A DNA stretch of 64,000 nucleotides. It comes from Modicisalibacter sp033446685. Lineage in GTDB: Bacteria; Pseudomonadota; Gammaproteobacteria; Pseudomonadales; Halomonadaceae. The position numbers and the translations under genes are program-made. Where the stretch lies: positions 1-64,000 of the forward strand of contig NZ_JAWQLY010000004.1 of assembly GCF_033446685.1 (NCBI RefSeq), written 5' to 3'. Position 1 is the first letter of the stretch. Every line of letters starts with the position of its first letter. Under the pieces are notes generated by a model. The model had not been told where the DNA came from. It searched no databases and was given only the letters and a program-made list of their open reading frames with translations. Below, one piece after another: positions 36,306 to 43,262 of the stretch.

Positions 36306-37402
36306 GCCGATGCTCCGCTCGCCAGCGCCGGGCGTTGTAGCGCCGTCGCGAAGGCGTGTCCGGCGTCCGACCAGTCGGCGAGCCCATCGCGGGCTCGCTG
36401 GGCGCCCTGGCGCAATCGCTGGCGCAACTCGGGGTCGTCGAACCAGCGCTTCAGGGCCTCGGCCAGCGCCCCTTCGTCGCCGGGCGGTACCGCGAGCCCG
36501 GCCTCCCGCGGCAGGGTGTGGGCCAGCGCGCCCCCGGTGGTGGTAATCACCGGCAGGCCGTGGGCCAGCGCCTCGCTGATGACCATGCCATAGCCTTCGT
36601 AGTGCGAAGGCAGCACGAACAGGTCGGCCTCCTGATAGGCCTCGATCAGCTGGTCGTGGGCGCGCTCGCCGGCCAGCTCGATGCGCGAGTCGAGCCGATG
36701 ATCGGCGATTCGCTCGCGGACATGACGGACATGGCGGGCATCGCGGTCGAGCCCGCCGATGCAGGTCGCCTGCCAGTCGCGATCGGCGAGCCGGGCCAGG
36801 GCCTCGACTAGCACCTCGTGGCCCTTGCGCGGCGTGAGGGTGGCGACGCACAGCAGCCGTGTCGGGCCGGGGCAGTCGGCCGTCGCGCGTGGCGAGAGCG
36901 GCGCGCGGGCGACGCCGGGCTCGATCACCGTGATGCGCTCGGCGTGGACGTTGAAATCGGCCAGCCGGCGGGCGGTGAAGGCACTGGTGACGATCACCCG
37001 GCCCACTGCACCCAGCGCGCGGGTCTCGCTGATCGTGAAGCGGGTGCGCTGGGCGGGGTCGAGCCCGGTCTCGTCGGCCAGCGGGTGGTGGACCAGAGCG
37101 GTCAGGTCGAGCCGTTCGGCGTGACGGGCGAGTACCTCGGGCAGACCGCCCATTGCCAGGCCATCGATCACCACCCGCGCGCCGTCGGCATGGCCGGTGA
37201 GGGCGTCCTCTAGCGCGCGGGCGGCTTTTGCGTCGGGCTCGGGGAAACGCCCTTCGAGGCCGACGACCGTGACCTGCCAGCCCTGTTCGCGCAGCGCCGC
37301 GACGATGCGCGCGTCGTAGACGTAGCCGCCGGTCAGCTGTTGGGGGTCGCCGGCGACGATCAGGCTCAGGGTGTGTTCGTTACGGCTGGCTCCGGCGTTC
37401 AC
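36302..37402 (-). CDS. Glycosyltransferase family 4 protein
   Basis: This 366-aa GT-B enzyme has an N-terminal acceptor domain starting with a GGYVYDARI loop. The nucleotide-sugar domain has VATLTPRKGHEVLVEAL and the retaining-GT EX7E motif in PSHYEGYGMVISEAL near residue 265. It would transfer a sugar to an acceptor made by this cluster; a pterin or ribityl-pyrimidine acceptor is suggested only by the neighbours. GTG start overlaps the PTPS-like gene stop, and its stop overlaps the methyltransferase start. Confidence 0.88.
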   Translation of the reverse strand: MNAGASRNEHTLSLIVAGDPQQLTGGYVYDARIVAALREQGWQVTVVGLEGRFPEPDAKAARALEDALTGHADGARVVIDGLAMGGLPEVLARHAERLDLTALVHHPLADETGLDPAQRTRFTISETRALGAVGRVIVTSAFTARRLADFNVHAERITVIEPGVARAPLSPRATADCPGPTRLLCVATLTPRKGHEVLVEALARLADRDWQATCIGGLDRDARHVRHVRERIADHRLDSRIELAGERAHDQLIEAYQEADLFVLPSHYEGYGMVISEALAHGLPVITTTGGALAHTLPREAGLAVPPGDEGALAEALKRWFDDPELRQRLRQGAQRARDGLADWSDAGHAFATALQRPALASGASA

Positions 37403-37797
37403 AGTGCCCCCTCGTAGCTGGCCCAGGCGATGTGCGACTCGTGCAGCGTCACGCTCAATTGGGTCAGGCCCTTGGCGCCGTTACCCAGCCGGCCGTCGCG
37501 GATCACCGCGGCCATGCGCTCGAAGACCGCGTGAGCCATGAATTCTGTGGTGGTGTTGCGGCCCCGGAAGGCTTCGTGCTCGTCGAGGTTGCCGAGGTTG
37601 AATTCGCCGAGCAGCGCCTTGAGCGCCTCGCTGGCCAGGCCGATATCGACCACTAGGTCATGCTCGTCGAGTTCGGGGCGCTTGAAGGTCACGTCGACCA
37701 CGTAGGTGGCGCCATGTTGGCGCTGGGCGGGGCCGAACACCTCGCCCTGGAAGCTATGGGCGATCATCATGTGATCGCGGACGGTGAGGCTGAACAT
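37399..37797 (-). CDS. 6-pyruvoyl-tetrahydropterin synthase/QueD family homologue, degenerate site
   Basis: This 132-aa protein aligns with the PTPS/QueD family, which acts on dihydroneopterin triphosphate. The first zinc His (IAH) and one His of the CxxxHGH block (QHGAT) are kept, but the catalytic Cys position is Ala and the last His is also Ala. The LDH block reads LDEH, while the Glu residues in TTTEF and LHESH remain. The native PTPS reaction is therefore doubtful; the protein may catalyse another pterin or pyrimidine step or bind a pterin. AAGGAG lies 9 bp before the ATG. It overlaps the glycosyltransferase start. Confidence 0.82.
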   Translation of the reverse strand: MFSLTVRDHMMIAHSFQGEVFGPAQRQHGATYVVDVTFKRPELDEHDLVVDIGLASEALKALLGEFNLGNLDEHEAFRGRNTTTEFMAHAVFERMAAVIRDGRLGNGAKGLTQLSVTLHESHIAWASYEGAL

Positions 37798-37901
37798 GCA
37801 CGGGGCTCCTTGTGCGAAGGGTGCGTTGTGCGCAGGTACGACAGTCGATGGCGCCATCTTACGGCTGCCGTTCAGCGGCTCCTGTCAGTAACTCTTCAGT
37901 A

Positions 37902-38873
37902 TCAGTAGCGTAAACGATGGCACAGCACGCCGTGAGCTTCGGCCAGGCGCGGCATTAGCGCGGGCAGATCGACGAAGTCGCTTTCGCCGTCGATCAGCGC
38001 GTCGAGGCGCTCATCGCGCAGCAGATCGAGCGCCAGGGCGAGGCGGCGGCGGTGGCTCCAGCGTGCGCTGCGTGCCGGCGAGACCGTGCCCACCTGGCTC
38101 GAGCGCAGCGTCAGGCGGCGGGCGTGAAAGGCCTCGCCCAGCGGCAGGCTGACAGGCTGGGTGCCGTACCAGCTCATCTCGATCAAGAGTGCCTCGTGGC
38201 CGGCCAGTGCCAGGCCGTGACGCAGGCCTGCGGCGTTGCCGCTGGCGTGGATCACCAGGTCGGCATCGCCACAGGCCGCCTCGGGGGTGCTGAAGGGCAC
38301 GTCGAGCGCAGCGGCCAGCTCCGCGCGGGTGGAGTCGATGTCGATCAGTTCGACCCGGGTACCGGGGATGCGCGCGCAGAGATAGGCGATCAGCGCGCCG
38401 ACCACCCCGGCGCCGATCACCGCGATGCGATCGCCGGGGCGCGGCCCCGCGTCCCACAGTCCATTGACGGCGGTTTCCATGTTGGCGGCGAGCACGCCAC
38501 GCGCTGCGGGCAGGTCGTCCGGCAACGGCACCACGGCATCGGCGGGGACCACGTAGCGATCCTGATGGGGATGAAGACAGAACACCGAGCGGCCGAGCAG
38601 CCCCTCGGGGCCCTGTTCGACGGTGCCTACGCCGGCATAGCCGTACTTGACCGGGCCCGGGAACTCACCGGCCTGGAAGGGCGCGCGCATGCGGGCATAT
38701 TCGCTCGGCGGCACGCGGCCGTTGAAGACCAGCGCTTCGCTGCCGCGGCTGATCGCGCTGAAGCGATTGCGCACCAGCACGTCGTCGTCGCCCAGAGGCG
38801 GCAGCGTTTCCTGGCGGAGTGCGCCCTGGCCCGGGGCGAGAGTCCAGAAAGCCTGTGCGGTCATGGCGGGCAT
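37902..38873 (-). CDS. MDR-family (zinc alcohol dehydrogenase-like) oxidoreductase
   Basis: This 323-aa protein has the medium-chain dehydrogenase layout with a GroES-like N-terminal part and a Rossmann domain AVIGAGVVGALIAYLCA near residue 160. The catalytic-zinc GHE motif is replaced by KYGYAGVG, so it is probably not a classical zinc alcohol dehydrogenase. It is the promoter-proximal gene of a likely five-gene operon, 104 bp before the PTPS-like gene, with a good sigma70 promoter upstream. Substrate unknown; the conserved company suggests a redox step on the cluster's product. Confidence 0.82.
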   Translation of the reverse strand: MPAMTAQAFWTLAPGQGALRQETLPPLGDDDVLVRNRFSAISRGSEALVFNGRVPPSEYARMRAPFQAGEFPGPVKYGYAGVGTVEQGPEGLLGRSVFCLHPHQDRYVVPADAVVPLPDDLPAARGVLAANMETAVNGLWDAGPRPGDRIAVIGAGVVGALIAYLCARIPGTRVELIDIDSTRAELAAALDVPFSTPEAACGDADLVIHASGNAAGLRHGLALAGHEALLIEMSWYGTQPVSLPLGEAFHARRLTLRSSQVGTVSPARSARWSHRRRLALALDLLRDERLDALIDGESDFVDLPALMPRLAEAHGVLCHRLRY

Positions 38874-38942
38874 GGGTCCATCCTGGCGGTATGAACCTAT
38901 CGACCCGGCGCGGGTCAATGGGTTCAACGGTTGTACAAAAAT

Positions 38943-38971
38943 TGTATAGCTATTCGTCCATGTACTGGCAA
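38943..38971 (-). promoter_or_regulatory. Sigma70-type promoter for the dehydrogenase-led operon
   Basis: On the minus strand TTGCCA (38966-38971) is separated by 17 bp from TATACA (38943-38948), a near-consensus pair 70 bp upstream of the dehydrogenase ATG. On the plus strand TTGTATA overlaps the -10, and a second copy TTGTACA lies 11 bp away at 38931-38937. The spacing suits a regulator bound over the promoter. Confidence 0.6.
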
Positions 38972-39099
38972 CCAGCCGATAGCGCATGATCCTTATCTGG
39001 ATCGTGCCCTGTCATAATAACTTCGAGTGTGCCGGCCCCGGCGTCAAGCCGACCGGTCCATCGAAGCGAGGTTTTCGATGAAGTTCCTGTGAGAGGGAT

Positions 39100-39978
39100 A
39101 TGCAAATGGCCGATGGTTCGATGCGCCGTCAGCGGCGCCTGGCGCTGACCACGCTGGCCGAAATGGCGGCGGGCCTGGCGCTGTTTGCGTTGCTGATCGA
39201 GGGCCTGCTGTCGGGGTTGTCCGCCCCCACGGGTTTGCGGTTGAGCGCCGGATTGGTCTTTCTGGCGATGCTGGGGATGATCGCCTGGCGCTGGCCGACG
39301 GCCTGGCGCTGGCTGGGCTGGGCCAACCGCGTCACCCTGCTGCGCGCCATGCTAGTGGCGGTCATCGCCGGTGCACTGATCTTTCCCGCATTCATGAGCA
39401 GCCAGGCCTGCTTCATGGCCGGGCTGGCGCTGGTGGCGCTACTGCTCGACGGGGTGGACGGTTTCGTGGCGCGAGCCACACGCTCGATGTCGCGCTTCGG
39501 TGCGCGCTTCGACATGGAACTCGATGCCTTCTTCATTCTGGTGCTGAGCGCGGCGCTGCTCGCGCTCGACAAGGTGGGCGCCTGGGTACTGGCGATCGGC
39601 GTCATGCGCTATGGCTTCGTGCTTGCCGGCCGGCCGTGGCCCTGGCTGCGTCGGCCGCTGCCGGACAGCCGCCGGCGCAAGCTGATCTGCGTGTGGCAGT
39701 CGGCGTCGCTGCTGACTGGATTGCTGCCCTTCGTGCCGGCCTCGGCCGCTGCCGGCCTGGCGATGCTGGCGCTGGGATTGCTGGGCTACTCGTTCGGGGT
39801 CGATATCGCCTGGCTGATACGCCATCGGCACGCCGTCCTAGCCGAGCGCCTTGACGATCAGCTGCATGCCGACGATCGCCATGGCGACGATGATCAGCCG
39901 ATAGAACAGCCGCTCGTTGACCCGGTTTTGCAGCCACAGGCCGCTGCGCACGCCGGCCCAGGCGACCGGCACCAGTAG
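39100..39978 (+). CDS. CDP-alcohol phosphatidyltransferase family protein
   Basis: This 292-aa inner-membrane enzyme has the family signature DGVDGFVAR followed by SRFGARFDMELDAFF (D-G-x2-A-R-x8-G-x3-D-x3-D pattern) near residues 112-140, with about six hydrophobic helices. Members swap CMP from a CDP-lipid for an alcohol. The last ~45 residues are charged and run antisense over the 3' end of the TSUP permease gene (141-bp overlap), so they may be non-native. It is divergent from the pterin-like operon, which could mean it anchors that operon's product to lipid (speculative). Confidence 0.85.
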   Translation: MQMADGSMRRQRRLALTTLAEMAAGLALFALLIEGLLSGLSAPTGLRLSAGLVFLAMLGMIAWRWPTAWRWLGWANRVTLLRAMLVAVIAGALIFPAFMSSQACFMAGLALVALLLDGVDGFVARATRSMSRFGARFDMELDAFFILVLSAALLALDKVGAWVLAIGVMRYGFVLAGRPWPWLRRPLPDSRRRKLICVWQSASLLTGLLPFVPASAAAGLAMLALGLLGYSFGVDIAWLIRHRHAVLAERLDDQLHADDRHGDDDQPIEQPLVDPVLQPQAAAHAGPGDRHQ

Positions 39979-40584
39979 CAGCGACGCGCCGGCGCTGGTC
40001 AGGTTGATTTCGCCCAGCCATAGATAGGGCCCGAGTTTCATCAGGTTGACCGCAGCGAAACCCACCACGCAGGTGGCGATGAACGCTTGTTTGTCGAGCC
40101 CGCGCGGAATCAGGTAGAGGTTGATCGGCGGCGCGCCGGCGTGGGCGAGGAAACTGGTGAAGCCGCAGCCGATCCCGGCGGGCAGCGACCAGTAGCGATG
40201 GATCGGCCGCGACGCGCGCGGTCGGCGCAGCATGTAGACGGCGAACAGCAGCGAGATGATCCCCAGCAGTAGGCGGATCAGATCCTCGTCGAGGACGCCG
40301 ATGGTCAGGGTGCCGATCGCCACGCCGACGGCCATGCCCGGCAGCAGTCGATAGACCTCGCGGGTTGCCTGACGCCCCCACCAGGCCTTGACGCTGAAGG
40401 CATCCATCACCAGCAGCAGCGGCAGCAATAGCCCGGCGGCCTCGATCGGTCCGATCGCCAGCGCCATCAGAGGCACCGAGAGCGAGCCGAAGCCGCCGGC
40501 GAAACCGCCCTTCGAGATGCCGGTGAGATAGGTCGACAGGACGATCAGCGTCCACGCCAATAATGAATAGTCGGGCAGGCTCAT
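39838..40584 (-). CDS. TSUP (TauE/SafE) family membrane permease
   Basis: This 248-aa protein has about eight hydrophobic helices in two related halves, with the TSUP hallmarks GISKGGFAGGFGSLSVPLMAL near residue 23 and FTSFLAHAGAPPINLYLIPRGL near residue 143. Family members move sulfite, sulfoacetate, taurine or other small anions across the inner membrane. It converges on the CDP-alcohol phosphatidyltransferase gene with overlapping 3' ends. No substrate can be named. Confidence 0.88.
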   Translation of the reverse strand: MSLPDYSLLAWTLIVLSTYLTGISKGGFAGGFGSLSVPLMALAIGPIEAAGLLLPLLLVMDAFSVKAWWGRQATREVYRLLPGMAVGVAIGTLTIGVLDEDLIRLLLGIISLLFAVYMLRRPRASRPIHRYWSLPAGIGCGFTSFLAHAGAPPINLYLIPRGLDKQAFIATCVVGFAAVNLMKLGPYLWLGEINLTSAGASLLLVPVAWAGVRSGLWLQNRVNERLFYRLIIVAMAIVGMQLIVKALG

Positions 40585-40725
40585 CCTCGCTCCTCGTCAG
40601 CGGCGGGGTGCGGCAGTTTACCAGCCGCGGCCCCGGTGCGGGGGGGCGGCAGGGGGCCCAGGGTCGTCAAGCCGGCACAGTCCGCGTATAAGGGAGCCAG
40701 ATTTCTGCTATATGAGCGATGGATC

Positions 40726-41754
40726 ATGGCACGAGCTCCCTTCGAACTCGCCGGCGCGCGCGTTGCGCCGGGTTCCCGCGCGCAGATCGACGTCCCGGTG
40801 GCCAAGCTCTACACCCATGCGCCGCTGCACATCCCGGTGGAAGTGGTGCATGGCCGCCAGGCCGGGCCGGTGCTGTTGGTCTGCGGGGCGATCCACGGCG
40901 ACGAGATCAACGGCGTCGAGATCGTCCGTCGGCTGCTGCGGTCGACGGCGATCCGCCGGCTGCGCGGCACGCTGATCGCGGTGCCCATCGTCAACGTCTT
41001 CGGCTTCGTCCAGCACACCCGTTACCTGCCCGACCGGCGCGATCTCAACCGCTGCTTTCCGGGCAGTGACGCCGGGTCGATCGGCTCGCGGGTGGCCGCG
41101 CTGTTTCGCGAGCAGATCGTCGACCTGGCGAGCCACATCATCGATCTGCATACCGGCGCCATCCACCGCACCAACCTGCCGCAGGTACGCTCCCAACTGA
41201 GCGTGGGCAGCGAGACGGCGGCAATGGCCGAGGCCTTCGGCGCGCCGGTGATCCTCAACGCCGAGCTGCGCGAGGGCAGTTTGCGCGCCTATGCCCAGCA
41301 TCACGGCGTACCGGTCCTGACCTACGAGGCCGGCGAGGCGCTGCGTTTCGACGAATGGGCGATCGCGCCGGGGGTGCGCGGAGTGCTGCGGGTGATGCGC
41401 CACCTGGGCATGCTGGCGGCCAGCCGGCGCCGTCGCGAGCCGCCGCCGGCCGAGGTCGCCAACGGCTCGAGCTGGGCGCGGGCGCCGATCGACGGCATCC
41501 TGCGTCCGCGGGTGCGTCTCGGCGCGCGGGTCGCCAAGGGCCAGGTGCTGGGGCTCGTCGCCGATCCGTTCGGCAATTCCGAAGGCGAGGTGGTGGCCAA
41601 CGCCGACGGCATAGTCATCGGCATGAGCAACCTGCCGCTGGCCAACGAAGGCGAGGCGCTGTTCCACGTCGCCCGCTTCGAGGCGATCGAAGAGGCCGAG
41701 AACGCCGTCGAGACGTTCCAGTCGGATTACGAGGGCACGCCGGACACGCTCTGA
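40726..41754 (+). CDS. Succinylglutamate desuccinylase/aspartoacylase family protein
   Basis: This 342-aa M14-type zinc hydrolase has the metal motif GAIHGDEINGVE (His and Glu) near residue 55, NRCFPGS, and the third ligand His in IDLHTGAIH. A C-terminal beta-rich domain follows (from about 265). Members deacylate N-acyl amino acids; related proteins occur next to RimK-type ligases. No such gene is adjacent here, so the substrate is open. Ribosome site is weak; the ATG is chosen by the family N-terminus. It converges on dusA with only 7 bp between stops. Confidence 0.83.
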   Translation: MARAPFELAGARVAPGSRAQIDVPVAKLYTHAPLHIPVEVVHGRQAGPVLLVCGAIHGDEINGVEIVRRLLRSTAIRRLRGTLIAVPIVNVFGFVQHTRYLPDRRDLNRCFPGSDAGSIGSRVAALFREQIVDLASHIIDLHTGAIHRTNLPQVRSQLSVGSETAAMAEAFGAPVILNAELREGSLRAYAQHHGVPVLTYEAGEALRFDEWAIAPGVRGVLRVMRHLGMLAASRRRREPPPAEVANGSSWARAPIDGILRPRVRLGARVAKGQVLGLVADPFGNSEGEVVANADGIVIGMSNLPLANEGEALFHVARFEAIEEAENAVETFQSDYEGTPDTL

Positions 41755-41761
41755 CCGGCGA

Positions 41762-42820
41762 TCAGGCTAGGGAGGGGACGCCGGCAGCGGTCTCGTGCGG
41801 CTCGGACACCAGCCCCAGGGCGTCGTCGAACACGCCAAGCCCGGCACCTTCGCGATGCGCATTCTCGGACAGGTGACGGCGAAAGCGCCGCCCGCCCGGG
41901 CAGCCCTGGAATAGCCCCAGTAGATGCCGGGTGATGTGGTTGAGCTTGGCGCCTTCCTCGAGCCGCTGGGCGATATAGGGGCGCAGCGCCCGAGCGGCAC
42001 CGTGGCGCGACGCTGCCGGGCCGGGTTGGCCGTAGAGCGCCTCGTCGACGCCCGCCAGCAGCCAGGGATTCTGGTACGCTTCGCGACCCACCATCACGCT
42101 ATCGACGGCATCCAGATGCTCGCGGCACTCGGCCAGCGTCTTGATGCCGCCGTTGATGCCGATGTGCAGGTCGGGGTATTGCGCCTTCAAACGCTGAACG
42201 CGCGGATAGTTGAGCGGCGGCACGTCGCGGTTCTGCTTGGGCGACAGGCCCTGCAGCCAGGCCTTGCGGGCGTGCACGATGAACGTTTCGCAGCCGGCGT
42301 CGGCGACCCGTTGGATGAAGCGCGCCAGATCGGCGTCCTCGTCCTGATCGTCGATGCCGATACGGCACTTGACCGTGACCGGGATCGCTACCGCCTCGCG
42401 CATCGCGCGCACCGCGTCGGCGACGGTCTGCGGGTGCGCCATCAGGCAGGCGCCGATCAGGTTGTTCTGCACCCGGTCGCTGGGGCAGCCGACGTTCAGG
42501 TTGATCTCGTCATAGCCCCATTCCTCGGCGATCGCCGCGCACTCGGCCAGCTCCCCGGCATCGCTGCCGCCGAGCTGCAGGGCCAGCGGATGCTCCAGCG
42601 CGTCGTAACCGAGGAAGCGCTCGCGCGGCGTGCCATGCAGGATCGCCCCGGTGGTCACCATCTCGGTGTACAGCAAGGCATGTCGCGTCAGCGTGCGAGC
42701 GAAGGCGCGGAAGTCGCGCGTCGTCCAGTCCATCATCGGCGCGACGGAGAATGTTCTATCCAACGCAGGCCGCGTGATGCCAGTGTTCATGCGGGTTGAG
42801 GCGGTTGCCATATCAGCCAT
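41762..42820 (-). CDS. dusA: tRNA-dihydrouridine(20/20a) synthase DusA
   Basis: This 352-aa FMN enzyme reduces uridine 20/20a in the tRNA D-loop. It has FSVAPMMDWTTRDFRAFAR near residue 24, the catalytic Cys in NLNVGCPSDRVQ, KCRIGIDD, FIVHARKAWLQGLSPKQNR (DusA-specific) and INGGIKT. The C-terminal helical domain contains HLLGLFQGCPGGRRFRRHLS. The start is not sharply defined: the first ATG lacks a ribosome site, and residue 11 is an alternative. Confidence 0.95.
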   Translation of the reverse strand: MADMATASTRMNTGITRPALDRTFSVAPMMDWTTRDFRAFARTLTRHALLYTEMVTTGAILHGTPRERFLGYDALEHPLALQLGGSDAGELAECAAIAEEWGYDEINLNVGCPSDRVQNNLIGACLMAHPQTVADAVRAMREAVAIPVTVKCRIGIDDQDEDADLARFIQRVADAGCETFIVHARKAWLQGLSPKQNRDVPPLNYPRVQRLKAQYPDLHIGINGGIKTLAECREHLDAVDSVMVGREAYQNPWLLAGVDEALYGQPGPAASRHGAARALRPYIAQRLEEGAKLNHITRHLLGLFQGCPGGRRFRRHLSENAHREGAGLGVFDDALGLVSEPHETAAGVPSLA

Positions 42821-43262
42821 AACTGTTCGTGTTCACAGTTGTTGGATGGGCTTGCCCGGACGAGTCATCACACTTGGAGCTGACCGGTGGTGACGATACC
42901 AAGCGTCCGAGAAAGGGCGGCATTTTCTCATACCTTGTACGGATCCGCATTGCTCGTCAGGGCCAATCGATGGAAGGAACATGCCCCTGGGCGATGCCAT
43001 CGAGCACTTTCCGTATGAATTTGCATGGGATACTAGACGCCAAGCGAGCCATCATCGAGCGATCCCAGCGATACCGATCGCCTGGATAATAGTCACCTGT
43101 CCTTTTTTCAATCGGGCGAGAAGGTATGAGTGGTTAACCCGACATTGTGAAACATTGCAAAAATCACCTTGAAAACACGGTTGGCTGGTTTCAAACGACA
43201 CAAAAGCAAGTTAATAATGCCGTGCCGATAAGGCGATAACACCACCGTTGAGGTTCCATATT
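42821..43262. other. Intergenic region with chemoreceptor promoter
   Basis: 442 bp between divergent dusA and the chemoreceptor gene. It is less G+C-rich than the surroundings. Short open frames near 42830-43170 have no ribosome site or recognisable product. The only clear element is a sigma28-like -10 box close to the chemoreceptor. Confidence 0.5.
43224..43231 (+). promoter_or_regulatory. Sigma28 (FliA)-type -10 element
   Basis: GCCGATAA is an exact match to the flagellar sigma factor -10 consensus, 31 bp before the chemoreceptor start codon. The matching -35 (TAAA, about 15 bp upstream) is not well conserved, so dependence on FliA is probable, not certain. Confidence 0.5.

Noticed and set aside
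39078..39092. Four-codon mini-frame (MKFL stop) just before the CDP-alcohol phosphatidyltransferase gene
   Set aside because: It has a ribosome-site-like GAGG, but such tiny frames occur often by chance and no attenuation structure was seen.
42829..43172. Short plus-strand frames between dusA and the chemoreceptor
   Set aside because: No ribosome binding site, no family resemblance and the two candidates overlap each other in different frames.
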